DNA of 64,000 bases. It comes from Sphingomonadales bacterium. Lineage in GTDB: Bacteria; Pseudomonadota; Alphaproteobacteria; Sphingomonadales; Sphingomonadaceae. This document shows positions 28,631 through 37,376 of the stretch, one piece after another (the first letter of the stretch is position 1; every line of letters begins with the position of its first letter). Location of the stretch: positions 124,001 through 188,000 of the forward strand of contig JAIXPC010000013.1 in assembly GCA_027486415.1 (NCBI GenBank). The letters are read 5' to 3'. Below the pieces are notes generated by a model that was not told the DNA's origin, ran no database searches, and was given only the letters and a program-made list of their open reading frames with translations. Position numbers and translations under genes: made by a program.

Positions 28631-29773
28631 ATGAACGACTGGTCTGATATCCGCACTGCGGTGGCGAAACTCTGCGGCGATTTTCCCGGTGACTACTGGC
28701 GAGCAAAAGACAAGGCCGACGAATATCCCGTTGAATTTGTTCAGGCCTTGACGCGCGAAGGCTGGCTCTCAGCGCTCATTCCGGAAGAATTTGGCGGTTC
28801 CGGCCTGCCGCTGTCGGCGGCCTGCGCCATCCTGGAGGAGATCCACGCCAGCGGCGGTAATGGCGCTGCGGCCCACGCCCAGATGTATGTGATGGGAACG
28901 CTGCTGCGCCACGGATCAGCGGAACAGAAAGCCCAATATCTTCCAGCAGTTGCGCGCGGCGAGTTGCGCCTGCAGGCCTTTGGCGTGACCGAACCGACAT
29001 CGGGCAGCGACACGCTCAGTCTCCGGACGACGGCGACGCGCGATGGCGACAATTATCTGATAAATGGGCAGAAAATCTGGACGAGCCGGGCACGCCACAG
29101 TGACCTGATGGTGCTTCTGGCCCGCACCACGCCCAAGGACCAGGTGACCAAGCGCACCGAAGGCCTGTCGGTATTCCTTGTCGACATGCGGGACTGCCCC
29201 GGCCTTTCCATCCAACCCATTGCAACCATGATGAATCACGGCACGACAGCAGTGTTCTTCGACAATGTCCGCGTGCCGGCCGCCAACCGCATCGGGGAGG
29301 AAGGCCAGGGGTTTCGCTACATCCTGTCGGGCATGAACGCCGAACGTATCCTGATCGCTGCCGAATGCCTCGGCGATGCGCGCTTTTTCCTCGATCGAGC
29401 AACTGCTTACGCCAAGGAGCGCCACGTCTTTGGCCGCCCCATCGGCCAGAACCAGGGCATCCAGTTCCCGCTGGCGCAGGCCCACGCCCGCCTGCACGCG
29501 GCAAAGCTGGTCGTCGCCGACGCCTGCCGCCGCTATGAAACGGGCGAAGTCGCGGGCGCGGAGGCGAACATGGCCAAGATGCTGGCCGCCGAAGCCAGTT
29601 GGCAGGCGGGGGAAGCGGCCATGCAGACGCTGGGCGGTTTCGCCTTCGCCGCCGAGTATGACATCGAGCGCAAGTTCCGGGAAACACGGCTTTATCAGGT
29701 CGCGCCGGTGTCCACCAACCTCATCCTCGCCTATGTCGCCGAGCATATATTGGGCCTGCCCAAGAGCTACTGA
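28631..29773 (+). CDS. Acyl-CoA dehydrogenase with a helix-G catalytic glutamate
   Basis: This 380-residue FAD enzyme has the full family layout: an N-terminal helical domain, the FAD/CoA middle domain with FGVTEPTSGSD and INGQKIWTS, and a C-terminal helical bundle with GRPIGQNQGIQFPLA. The place where medium-chain enzymes carry the catalytic Glu (YEGTSxI) reads LYQVAPVSTN here. Instead a Glu sits in SGMNAERILIA (E238), the position used by isovaleryl-CoA and long-chain acyl-CoA dehydrogenases. It should oxidise the alpha-beta bond of an acyl-CoA and pass electrons to ETF. It opens the CoA-ester catabolic region, 75 bases before a thiolase. The GTG at 28610 is a less likely start. Confidence 0.9.
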   Translation: MNDWSDIRTAVAKLCGDFPGDYWRAKDKADEYPVEFVQALTREGWLSALIPEEFGGSGLPLSAACAILEEIHASGGNGAAAHAQMYVMGTLLRHGSAEQKAQYLPAVARGELRLQAFGVTEPTSGSDTLSLRTTATRDGDNYLINGQKIWTSRARHSDLMVLLARTTPKDQVTKRTEGLSVFLVDMRDCPGLSIQPIATMMNHGTTAVFFDNVRVPAANRIGEEGQGFRYILSGMNAERILIAAECLGDARFFLDRATAYAKERHVFGRPIGQNQGIQFPLAQAHARLHAAKLVVADACRRYETGEVAGAEANMAKMLAAEASWQAGEAAMQTLGGFAFAAEYDIERKFRETRLYQVAPVSTNLILAYVAEHILGLPKSY

Positions 29774-29848
29774 CGCCTGCCAAAACTCGCAATCGACGGC
29801 AGCCGCCACAGGCGTAGGGTGCCGCCGTTCCATACGGAGGGAAAGACC

Positions 29849-31102
29849 ATGGCCGAAGCCTATATCATCGATACCGTCCGCACCCCGCGCGGCATTGGCA
29901 AGGTGGGCAAGGGCGCCCTTGCCGACATGCACCCGCAGCATCTCGCCGCCGCCGTGCTGAAGGCCGTGGCGGAGCGTAACCATCTGAAAACGGCTGATGT
30001 TGACGATATCATCTGGTCGACCTCCACGCAGAAGGGCCGCCAAGGCGGCGACCTTGGCCGCATGGCGGCGCTCGATGCCGGCTATGACCTGAAGGCCAGC
30101 GGCATGACCCTGGACCGTTTCTGCGGTGGCGGCATCACCAGCGTGAACCTTGCCGCCGCGCAGGTGATGAGCGGCATGGAAGACCTCCTCATCGCCGGCG
30201 GCACCGAGATGATGAGCTACACCGCCACCATGGCGCAGGAAGAGCGTGCCGCCGGCCTTCCGCCGATGATGATGGGCAGCGGCAACGCCCGACTGCAGAA
30301 GGTGCACCCGCAGAGCCACCAGGGCGTGTGCGGTGACGCCATCGCCAGCATGGAGGGCATCAGCCGCGCCGATGTCGATGCGCTGGGCCTGGAAAGCCAG
30401 AAGCGCGCCGCGCAAGCCATTGCCGAAGGCCGCTTTTCCAAGAGCGTGATACCCGTTTACCGCGAAGACGGCAGCCTTGCGCTTGACCGTGAAGAATTTC
30501 CGCGCCCGCAGACGACGCTGGAAGGCCTGAGCCAGCTGGAGCCCAGCTTTGCCAAGCTGGCCGACATGCCGCTCGATCAGAACGGCACCACCTTCCGCAA
30601 GCTGATCAACGCCAAATATCCCGATCTGAAGATCGAGCATATGCACCACGCCGGCAATTCGTCGGGCGTCGTTGATGGCGCTGCTGCCGTGCTGCTGGCC
30701 AGCAAGGCCTATGCCGAGAAGAACGGGCTGAAGCCGCGCGCCCGCGTCGTCGCTATGGCCAATATCGGCGATTGCCCGACGCTGATGCTCAACGCCCCGG
30801 TGCCGGCCGCGCGCAAGGTGCTGGCCAAGGCCGGCCTGACCGTGGACGATATCGACCTGTGGGAAATCAACGAAGCCTTTGCCGTGGTTGCGGAAAAATT
30901 CATCCGCGACCTGAAGCTCGACCGTGACAAGGTGAACGTCAATGGCGGCGCCATCGCGCTGGGCCACCCCATTGGCGCCACCGGGTCGATGCTGATCGGC
31001 ACCGTTCTCGACGAGCTGGAGCGCCGCGATCTGAAGCGCGGCCTGGTGACGATGTGCGCCGCCGGCGGCATGGCGCCCGCCATCATCATCGAGCGCGTGT
31101 GA
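29849..31102 (+). CDS. Thiolase (acetyl-CoA acyltransferase)
   Basis: This 417-residue thiolase cleaves a 3-ketoacyl-CoA with CoA, or condenses two acyl-CoAs. The nucleophilic Cys is C92 in DRFCGGGITS, followed by NEAFAVV, GHPIGATGS with the active-site His, and MCAAGGM with the second Cys. The length fits degradative thiolases. The start has a strong GGAGGG site 7 bases upstream; a longer in-frame extension from 29819 lacks one. It lies between an acyl-CoA dehydrogenase and a CoA-transferase on the same strand and is probably co-transcribed with both. Confidence 0.93.
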   Translation: MAEAYIIDTVRTPRGIGKVGKGALADMHPQHLAAAVLKAVAERNHLKTADVDDIIWSTSTQKGRQGGDLGRMAALDAGYDLKASGMTLDRFCGGGITSVNLAAAQVMSGMEDLLIAGGTEMMSYTATMAQEERAAGLPPMMMGSGNARLQKVHPQSHQGVCGDAIASMEGISRADVDALGLESQKRAAQAIAEGRFSKSVIPVYREDGSLALDREEFPRPQTTLEGLSQLEPSFAKLADMPLDQNGTTFRKLINAKYPDLKIEHMHHAGNSSGVVDGAAAVLLASKAYAEKNGLKPRARVVAMANIGDCPTLMLNAPVPAARKVLAKAGLTVDDIDLWEINEAFAVVAEKFIRDLKLDRDKVNVNGGAIALGHPIGATGSMLIGTVLDELERRDLKRGLVTMCAAGGMAPAIIIERV

Positions 31103-31125
31103 CCGGACAGGCGGGGAGGGGCTGA

Positions 31126-32334
31126 ATGTACCAGCTCCTCTCCGGCCTGCGCGTTGTCGAGGCCGCGGCGTTCGTCGCCGGGCCGACAGGCGGGCTTTAC
31201 CTCGCCCAGATGGGGGCAGAGGTCATCCGCATCGACCAGATTGGTGGCGGCCCCGATTATCGGCGCTGGCCGCTGACCGACGGCGGCGACAGCCTCTATT
31301 GGGAGGGGCTGAACAAGGCCAAGAAATCCATCCAGATCGATCTGTCGCGGCCCGAGGGCCGGGAACTGGCCGTGACGCTGGCCACCGCGCCGGGCGACGA
31401 GGCCGGGCTTTTTCTCACCAATTTTCCGGTGGATGGCTTCCTGTCCCATGCCAATCTGGCAGCGCGGCGGGCGGACATCATCACAGCGCGCATCATGGGC
31501 TGGGCCGATGGCAAGCCGGCGCTCGACTACACGGTGAATGCCGCGGCCGGCGTCCCGGCGATGACCGGGCCAGTGGGCGCTGATCGCCCGGTGAACGCCG
31601 TGCTGCCGGCCTGGGACCTGCTCGGCGGCACCTGGGCGGCCTTCGCCATGGTCAGCGCGTTGCACCGGCGGCGGCAGACCGGGGAGGGCGCCGAAATCCG
31701 CGTGCCGTTGTCCGATCTTGCCGCCACCTCGCTGTCCCATCTCGGCTTCGCGGCGGAGGCCATGCTGCACGGGGATCGCGGCCGGCTTGGCAATGACCTG
31801 TTCGGCGCCTTTGGCCGGGATTTCGCCACCGCCGATGGCCGCCGCATCTATCTTGTTGCCATCACACCGAAACAGTGGCGCGGGCTGGTGACGGCGCTCG
31901 ATCTGGCTGAGGCGGTGGCAGGTGTGGAGGCCGCGACAGGCGCCAATTTCATTGCCGACGAAGGCGCACGCTTTACCTACCGGGCGCAGCTCTTCCCGTT
32001 GTTTGAAAAGGCGATGGCGGCCCTCGGGCTGGCCGAACTCGCGCCGCTGCTGGACGGTGCCGGCGTGACTTGGGGGCCATACCAGACACTGAGCGAAGCC
32101 GTACACGGCGATGCACGGCTGTTCACCGGCAATCCGCAATTCCAGACAATTACTCACAAATCAGGCCTTTCTTACCCCGCCGCCGGCCCGGCCGCGACGC
32201 TGGCTGGCGAACCGCGCGGGCCGGTGCGCCCGGCGCCGCGGCTGGGGGCTGATACCGACCAGGTTCTGACCGATGTGCTGGGTCTGGCCAGCGGCGCCGT
32301 CGGTGCCTTGCGCGACAAGGGGCTGGTGGCATGA
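31126..32334 (+). CDS. CaiB/BaiF family III CoA-transferase
   Basis: This 402-residue protein moves CoA between carboxylic acids by way of an enzyme-bound aspartyl-CoA. The N-terminal signature is LLSGLRVVEAAAFVAGP and the CoA-domain region LAQMGAEVIRIDQ. The likely catalytic Asp is D164 in PAWDLLGG, matching the Dxx(G)G position of formyl-CoA transferase and methylacyl-CoA racemase. A GGGGAGGGG ribosome site sits 4-5 bases upstream. The stop overlaps the next start as ATGA, which couples it tightly to the hot-dog hydratase. That pairing resembles mesaconyl-C1/C4-CoA transferase with mesaconyl-C4-CoA hydratase, but the real substrate is unknown. Confidence 0.9.
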   Translation: MYQLLSGLRVVEAAAFVAGPTGGLYLAQMGAEVIRIDQIGGGPDYRRWPLTDGGDSLYWEGLNKAKKSIQIDLSRPEGRELAVTLATAPGDEAGLFLTNFPVDGFLSHANLAARRADIITARIMGWADGKPALDYTVNAAAGVPAMTGPVGADRPVNAVLPAWDLLGGTWAAFAMVSALHRRRQTGEGAEIRVPLSDLAATSLSHLGFAAEAMLHGDRGRLGNDLFGAFGRDFATADGRRIYLVAITPKQWRGLVTALDLAEAVAGVEAATGANFIADEGARFTYRAQLFPLFEKAMAALGLAELAPLLDGAGVTWGPYQTLSEAVHGDARLFTGNPQFQTITHKSGLSYPAAGPAATLAGEPRGPVRPAPRLGADTDQVLTDVLGLASGAVGALRDKGLVA

Positions 32335-33131
32335 CGCCGGACGACATCGCCCATTGGCAGAATTGGGTCGGCAAGCCGGAGTGGCGCGAAGAGGTGCTGC
32401 ACGGGCCGGACGTGATGCGTTTTGCCGAAGCCCTGCAATGGGACGTGGAGGCATTGGGCTGGCCGCCGCTCGGCCATCTGGCATTGTTCCTGCCGCCGCC
32501 GGGCCCCCGCGGGCCTGATGGCCACCCGGTGCGGGGCGGTTTCTTCCCGCCAGTCAGCCTGCCGCGGCGGATGTTTGCGGGGGCGACCTGTCGTTTCCAC
32601 CGACCGCTGATTGCCGGTGCGCCCGCCATGCAGAAACGCGTGCTGACCAGCCTGACGCCCAAGCAGGGCAAGACGGGCGCGCTGCTGCTGGGCGAGGTGC
32701 GGATCGAGATCTGGCAGGACGGCGAGGTGGCGCTGGAGGAGGCGCAGACCATCGTCTGGCGCGACGATAGCCCTCCTGTGCCGCTGCCGGTCCCGGCCCC
32801 CCACGCGCCAAACGCCGATGCCATGTTCACGCCCACGCCATTGCAGTTGTTCCTGTTTTCGGCGGCCACGGCCAACGGGCACCGCATCCATTACGACCGT
32901 GCTTATGCAAGCGAGGAGGAGGGTTATCCTGGTCTCGTCGTCCACGGGCCCTTGGTGGCGGCGCAGCTGCTCGGCCTGTGGGAACGGCGCCATGGGCCAG
33001 CCAAGGCCTTTGAATTCCGTGCCGCCGCGCCGCTGTTTGCCGGGCAGCCGGTGGCGCTGAAGGCCAGTGAAGACGGCTTGCAGGCGCTGCGCTGTGACGG
33101 CACGGTGGCGATGACAGCGGCGGCAGGGTGA
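32331..33131 (+). CDS. HTD2/MaoC-type hot-dog hydratase (mesaconyl-C4-CoA hydratase-like)
   Basis: This 266-residue protein belongs to the double hot-dog hydratases that contain a FAS1-like N-terminal half and a MaoC-like C-terminal half. The hydratase signature is visible in the second half as RIHYDRAYA followed by EGYPGLVVHGPL, where His, Tyr and Asp frame the active site. It should add water across an alpha-beta double bond of an acyl-CoA. Members of this group include mesaconyl-C4-CoA hydratase of Chloroflexus and uncharacterised proteobacterial enzymes. Its ATG overlaps the CoA-transferase stop, and its own stop overlaps a possible GTG of the next dehydrogenase, so the three genes are one translational unit. 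Confidence 0.82.
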   Translation: MTPDDIAHWQNWVGKPEWREEVLHGPDVMRFAEALQWDVEALGWPPLGHLALFLPPPGPRGPDGHPVRGGFFPPVSLPRRMFAGATCRFHRPLIAGAPAMQKRVLTSLTPKQGKTGALLLGEVRIEIWQDGEVALEEAQTIVWRDDSPPVPLPVPAPHAPNADAMFTPTPLQLFLFSAATANGHRIHYDRAYASEEEGYPGLVVHGPLVAAQLLGLWERRHGPAKAFEFRAAAPLFAGQPVALKASEDGLQALRCDGTVAMTAAAG

Positions 33132-33136
33132 GACAG

Positions 33137-34282
33137 ATGGACAGCGAGACCTTCGGCCTGTTGAAGGGCGAACTCGAACGTTATGTGGCCGAACGGCTGA
33201 TCCCGGCCGAAGACCAGGTCGAGGAAATTGACGATATCCCGGCCGATATCGTCTCCGAATTCAAGGCGATGGGCCTGTTTGGCCTGTCCATCCCGCAGGA
33301 ATATGGCGGGCTGGGCCTGACGATGGCGGAGGAGGCGGAGCTGGTCCGCATCCTCACCCGCGCCTCCGTCACTTTCCGCAGCCTGATCGGCACCACGGTT
33401 GGCATCGGCAGCCAGGGCATCATGATCGACGGCACGACCGAACAGAAGGCGCAGTGGCTGCCCAAGTTCGCCACCGGTGAGGCCATCGCCAGCTTTGCGC
33501 TGACCGAGCCGGGTGCCGGGTCCGATGCCGCCTCGCTGCGCTGTTCGGCGGTGCGGGAGGGCGATCATTACCGCATCAACGGCACCAAGCGTTACATCAC
33601 CAACGCGCCGCGGGCGACCGTGTTCACCCTGATGGCGCGCACCGAAGCCGACGTGAAGGGCGCCGGCGGCATCAGTGCCTTCATCGTGCCGGCGGATACG
33701 CCCGGCATCACGCTGGGCAAACCCGATCGCAAGATGGGCCAGCGCGGTGCCAAGACCTGCGACGTGATCCTCGACAACGTGATGGTGCCGGCCGCCAACA
33801 TCATCGGCGGCGTGCCCGGCCAGGGCTTCCGCACCGCGATGAAGGTGCTGGATCGCGGCCGCATCCACATCGCCGCCGTCGCGCTCGGCATGGCCGACCG
33901 GTTGATCGACATGAGCCTGACCTATGCCATGGAGCGCCAGCAGTTCGGCAGCCGGATCGGCGATTTCCAGCTGGTGCAGGCGATGCTGGCCGACATGGAG
34001 GTGGACCGGCTGACCACGGCGGCGCTGCTGGAGCGGACGGCGGCGCGCTTCGATGCCGGCGCAGTGACGCCGCGCGAATGCTCGGTGTTGAAACTTCACG
34101 CCTCGGAAGCGGTGGGCCGCATTGCCGATCGTGCGGTGCAGATCCACGGCGGCGCCGGTTACATGGCCGAATACAAGGTCGAACGTTTCTATCGCGATGT
34201 GCGGTTGCTCAGAATTTACGAGGGCACCAGCCAGATCCAGCAGACCATCATCGCGAAGGCCATGATGCGGGAGAAGAACTGA
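33137..34282 (+). CDS. Acyl-CoA dehydrogenase with the classical C-terminal glutamate
   Basis: This 381-residue flavoprotein has the complete dehydrogenase fold: ALTEPGAGSD in the FAD/substrate domain, INGTKRYITN, RQQFG, the GGAGYMAEYKVER helix, and IYEGTSQIQQ with the classical catalytic Glu at E362. This is unlike the other three dehydrogenases in the window, which use the helix-G position. A GTG at 33128 overlaps the preceding stop and would add three residues. The ATG at 33137 has better spacing to an AGGG site. It ends in a TGATG overlap with the following thiolase, so substrate oxidation and cleavage are coupled. Confidence 0.92.
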   Translation: MDSETFGLLKGELERYVAERLIPAEDQVEEIDDIPADIVSEFKAMGLFGLSIPQEYGGLGLTMAEEAELVRILTRASVTFRSLIGTTVGIGSQGIMIDGTTEQKAQWLPKFATGEAIASFALTEPGAGSDAASLRCSAVREGDHYRINGTKRYITNAPRATVFTLMARTEADVKGAGGISAFIVPADTPGITLGKPDRKMGQRGAKTCDVILDNVMVPAANIIGGVPGQGFRTAMKVLDRGRIHIAAVALGMADRLIDMSLTYAMERQQFGSRIGDFQLVQAMLADMEVDRLTTAALLERTAARFDAGAVTPRECSVLKLHASEAVGRIADRAVQIHGGAGYMAEYKVERFYRDVRLLRIYEGTSQIQQTIIAKAMMREKN

Positions 34283-35478
34283 TGCGCCGCGCGGCAATCG
34301 TGTCCCCGATCCGCACCGGGGTCGGTCGTTTCGGCGGCTCACTGGCCGGGTTCCCGGCGGGTGAACTGGGGGCGATCATCCTGAAGGCGCTGATCGAGCG
34401 CACGAAGATCGAGCCGGAACGCGTTGACGACGTGGTGTTCGCCCACGGCTATCCCAACGGCGAAGCGCCGTGCGTGGCGCGCTGGTCGTGGCTGGCGGCC
34501 GGCTTTCCTGAAAGCGTGCCCGGCGTCTCGCTCGACCGGCGTTGCGGATCGGGCCTGCAGGCCGTGATCGACGCCGCAATGCGGGTGGCCACCGGCGCCG
34601 CCGATATCGTGGTCGCCGGCGGCGTCGAAAGCATGAGCCAAGTTGAATATTACTCGATCGATCACCGGAATGGCGCCCGCATGGGCAGCACCACCTTCCA
34701 CGACCGGCTGGTGCGCGGCCGGGTGATGAGCCAGCCGATCAGCCGTTATGGCGTGATTTCCGGCATGATCGAAACCGCCAACAACCTGGCGAAGGATTAC
34801 GACATCAGCCGCGAAGCCTGTGATGCCTATGCCGCGCAAAGCCACCAGCGCGCCGCAAAGGCCTGGGCCGAAGGCAAGTTTGCCGATGAACTGGTGCCGA
34901 TCGAAATCCCGCAGAAGAAGGGGCCGCCGATCATGTTTGCAGCCGACGAGGGCATCCGCGCCGATGCGACCCCGGACAGCCTCGCCGCGCTTCGCCCCAT
35001 CGAGAAGGACGGCGTGGTGACTGCCGGCAACGCCAGCCAGCAGAATGACGGCGCCTCGGCCTGCTTGGTGGTGGCTGAAGAATTGCTGGCACCGCTGGGC
35101 CTTGAGCCGATGGCCTGGCTGACCGGGTGGGCGGCGGCGGGCTGCGATCCGTCGCGCATGGGCATCGGGCCGGTGCCGGCGGTGGAGCGGCTGTTTGCCC
35201 GCACCGGCATGAATTGGCGCGATATCGATCTGGTCGAACTGAACGAAGCCTTTGCGCCGCAAGTCCTTGCCGTGCTCAAAGGCTGGGGTTGGCATGATCC
35301 GGACAAGTTGAACGTCAATGGTTCTGGCATCAGTCTTGGCCATCCCATCGGCGCAACTGGCGGGCGCATTCTGGCGACGATGCTGCACGAAATGCGACGG
35401 CAAAAGTTGCGCTATGGCCTCGAAACCATGTGTATCGGGGGCGGGCAGGGACTGGCCGCCATCTTTGAAAGAGCCTGA
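34282..35478 (+). CDS. Thiolase (acetyl-CoA acetyltransferase type)
   Basis: This 398-residue enzyme has the thiolase active-site set: nucleophile C88 in DRRCGSGLQ, NEAFAPQ, GHPIGATGG, and the second Cys in MCIGGGQG. It is closer in motif wording to acetoacetyl-CoA thiolases than the other thiolase of the region, which has CGGGITS. Its start shares a base with the stop of the preceding dehydrogenase. A 221-base non-coding stretch with hairpins follows, so this is probably the last gene of the operon that starts at 28631 or 29849. Confidence 0.93.
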   Translation: MRRAAIVSPIRTGVGRFGGSLAGFPAGELGAIILKALIERTKIEPERVDDVVFAHGYPNGEAPCVARWSWLAAGFPESVPGVSLDRRCGSGLQAVIDAAMRVATGAADIVVAGGVESMSQVEYYSIDHRNGARMGSTTFHDRLVRGRVMSQPISRYGVISGMIETANNLAKDYDISREACDAYAAQSHQRAAKAWAEGKFADELVPIEIPQKKGPPIMFAADEGIRADATPDSLAALRPIEKDGVVTAGNASQQNDGASACLVVAEELLAPLGLEPMAWLTGWAAAGCDPSRMGIGPVPAVERLFARTGMNWRDIDLVELNEAFAPQVLAVLKGWGWHDPDKLNVNGSGISLGHPIGATGGRILATMLHEMRRQKLRYGLETMCIGGGQGLAAIFERA

Positions 35479-35544
35479 GATCATAGTCGAAGCAAGTCGT
35501 TAACTTCTTTCCTGTTTTTCATGACTTCATAATTTGCTAACAAC

Positions 35545-35690
35545 GGATCGAGATCGATTCGGGGGATCTTGCAACACGTGCAGGCTCTCCCGATCGGAGC
35601 GATCGCTCCGCTGTAAACCTCTATCCCCGGTCGGGGGCTAGGAACGGTGCCAGTCCTGCCGGGCTGGCACCGTCTTCCTTTTCCGGCTAC
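35545..35690 (+). ncRNA. Candidate small RNA or structured 5' leader
   Basis: The 221 bases between the thiolase and the next CoA-transferase hold no reading frame but three hairpins in a row: the 16-base perfect palindrome at 35595-35610 (CGGAGCGATCGCTCCG), a CCCC-GGTC-GGGG stem near 35624-35637, and a 9-bp terminator stem at 35645-35672. An AT-rich stretch at about 35500-35540, unusual for this genome, could hold a promoter. Either a free-standing small RNA or an attenuating leader for the downstream gene would fit. It does not match the signal-recognition-particle RNA core. No family was recognised. Confidence 0.3.
35645..35684 (+). terminator. Rho-independent terminator, 16 bases before a start codon
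   Basis: A perfect 9-bp stem CGGTGCCAG/CTGGCACCG with a 10-base loop is followed by TCTTCCTTTT. It could end the thiolase operon or the candidate small RNA. Its closeness to the ATG at 35700 also leaves room for attenuation of the CoA-transferase gene. Confidence 0.65.
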
Positions 35691-35699
35691 CCCGGTTGC

Positions 35700-36887
35700 A
35701 TGACCGAAACCGCCGCTCCCGCCGCCCTTGCCGGCATCCGTGTGCTCGATCTGTCGCGTGTGCTGGCCGGGCCGTGGAGCACGCAGATCCTCGCCGATCT
35801 GGGTGCGGATGTGGTGAAGGTGGAGGTGCCGGGGCGCGGCGACGATACGAGGGCGTGGGGCCCGCCGTTCCTGAAGGACGGTCATGGCGAGGACGAGATC
35901 GGCACCTCGGCCTATTACCTGGCCGCCAATCGCAACAAGCGCAGCATCGCGGTTGATTTCACCGATCCGGAAGGCGTCGCGCTGCTCCGCCGGCTGGCGG
36001 CCGAGGCCGATATTGTCGTCGAGAATTTCAAGGTGGGCGGTCTCGTCAAATACGGGCTGGATTGGGACAGTCTGCGGGCGGTGAAGCCCAGCCTTGTCTA
36101 TTGTTCGATCACCGGGTTCGGGCAGACCGGGCCTTACGCATCCCGCGGCGGCTATGATTTCGTCGCACAGGGCATGGGCGGCTTCATGGCCATCACCGGC
36201 GAGGAGGGCGGCCAGCCGCTGCGGGCCGGGGTCGCCATGGCCGACGTCACCACCGGGCTGTATGCCACCATCTCCATCCTCGCCGCGCTGCGCCACGCCG
36301 AACGCACGGGGGAGGGCCAGCAGATCGACATCAGCCTGCTCGATACCCAGATCGCCTGCCTTGCCAACCAGGCGATGAACTGGCTGGTGGGCGGCATCGA
36401 TCCGGGCCGGCTGGGCAACCGCCACCCGACCGTGGTGCCCTACAAGACATTCGATGTTGCCGATGGCACCATCATCATCGCCATCGGCAACGACGGCCAG
36501 TTCCGCGCCTTCTGCAAGCTGATGGGCGTGCCGCACGTGGCCGACGACCCGCGTTTCATCACCGCCAGCGCCCGCCTGATCAACCGCGATGCCATAGAAG
36601 CCGAAGTGCAACGGCTGGTGGCGGGCGAGCCGGGCCTGCCGCTGATCGAGCGACTGGCGGCGGCGGGCGTGCCGGCCGGGCCGGTGAACAGCATTTCCCA
36701 GGTCTTCGCCGATCCGTTCGTCACGGCACGCGGCACCGTCCACCGCTTCGAACGGGCCGACGGCGCCCGGATTCCCAGCGTTGCCTATCCGGGCAAATTG
36801 TCGGCCACGCCGGCAACAATGCGCCGCCCGCCGCCCCGCGTCGGCGAGGACCGCGCCAGCATCCTGGCCGACTGGCTGAAGGAATAG
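35700..36887 (+). CDS. CaiB/BaiF family III CoA-transferase
   Basis: This 395-residue CoA-transferase has the family opening LAGIRVLDLSRVLAGPW, then ADLGADVVKVE, RNKRSIAVDF, and the likely catalytic Asp D182 in MADVTTG. The CoA-binding region reads SITGFGQTGPYA. This set is closer to the common succinyl-CoA-dependent and CaiB-like enzymes than the paralogue at 31126. A terminator-like hairpin ends 16 bases before the ATG and no strong ribosome site is visible, so translation may be weak or regulated. It probably activates a carboxylic acid by CoA transfer, which would help explain the lack of a CoA ligase in this region. Confidence 0.92.
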   Translation: MTETAAPAALAGIRVLDLSRVLAGPWSTQILADLGADVVKVEVPGRGDDTRAWGPPFLKDGHGEDEIGTSAYYLAANRNKRSIAVDFTDPEGVALLRRLAAEADIVVENFKVGGLVKYGLDWDSLRAVKPSLVYCSITGFGQTGPYASRGGYDFVAQGMGGFMAITGEEGGQPLRAGVAMADVTTGLYATISILAALRHAERTGEGQQIDISLLDTQIACLANQAMNWLVGGIDPGRLGNRHPTVVPYKTFDVADGTIIIAIGNDGQFRAFCKLMGVPHVADDPRFITASARLINRDAIEAEVQRLVAGEPGLPLIERLAAAGVPAGPVNSISQVFADPFVTARGTVHRFERADGARIPSVAYPGKLSATPATMRRPPPRVGEDRASILADWLKE

Positions 36888-36910
36888 CTGAACCCTTTTG
36901 CCAACATTGT

Positions 36911-36939
36911 TTGTTAACTTTATGATGCTATTCGATAAC
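36911..36939 (+). promoter_or_regulatory. Possible sigma-70-type promoter
   Basis: TTGTTA at 36911-36916 and GATAAC at 36934-36939 are separated by 17 bases in a markedly AT-rich island, about 36 bases before the ATG of the small membrane protein. It was recognised by eye only. Confidence 0.35.
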
Positions 36940-36974
36940 TTGTCGTAACAGTTGCAGCGTCATGAGTTGGTGTC

Positions 36975-37373
36975 ATGAACAATGCTGAATTGCATGGTGG
37001 CCCGTCGTGGCTGCGCCGGCTCTTTCTCGCGCCCGCTGCGCTGTGGATGGTCGCGCAGACGCATCTGGGCAGCTTCGTCGGCGGCTGGAGCGACAGCGGC
37101 CATTGGCCGGGCAACATCTGCTGGCTGGCAATCTGCTATTGCCTTGGCCACATGATGCTGGGCTGGGGCATGGCCTGGTTGCGGGATCGCCAGCTGCCGG
37201 GTGATGCGCTGTTCCTTGCCGCGATGGCCGGCGTCTTTCAGCTGGTGTGGGTCGTGATGGTGGCGGCGGCCGTGCCGCTGGCCTGGGCTGGCCTTTTCGT
37301 CTTCCTGCTGCAGCCCTTCATGGTGATCGCCGGGCTGGCCATCGTCCACCGCAGCCGCATCATCGCCCACTGA
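36975..37373 (+). CDS. Small integral membrane protein, unknown function
   Basis: This 132-residue protein has three or four hydrophobic segments (about residues 16-36, 47-66, 80-100 and 102-124) separated by short loops and no catalytic motif. It is Trp-rich. It has its own AT-rich promoter-like region and is the only gene on its strand before the convergent enoyl-CoA hydratase, whose stop lies 4 bases from its own. No family was recognised. Confidence 0.7.
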   Translation: MNNAELHGGPSWLRRLFLAPAALWMVAQTHLGSFVGGWSDSGHWPGNICWLAICYCLGHMMLGWGMAWLRDRQLPGDALFLAAMAGVFQLVWVVMVAAAVPLAWAGLFVFLLQPFMVIAGLAIVHRSRIIAH

Positions 37374-37376
37374 TCG

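Noticed and set aside
35545-35690. Signal recognition particle RNA or another known housekeeping RNA in the 35.6 kb gap.
   Set aside because: The GGAAGGAAGCAGCC-type core is absent. Other families could not be judged without a covariance search.
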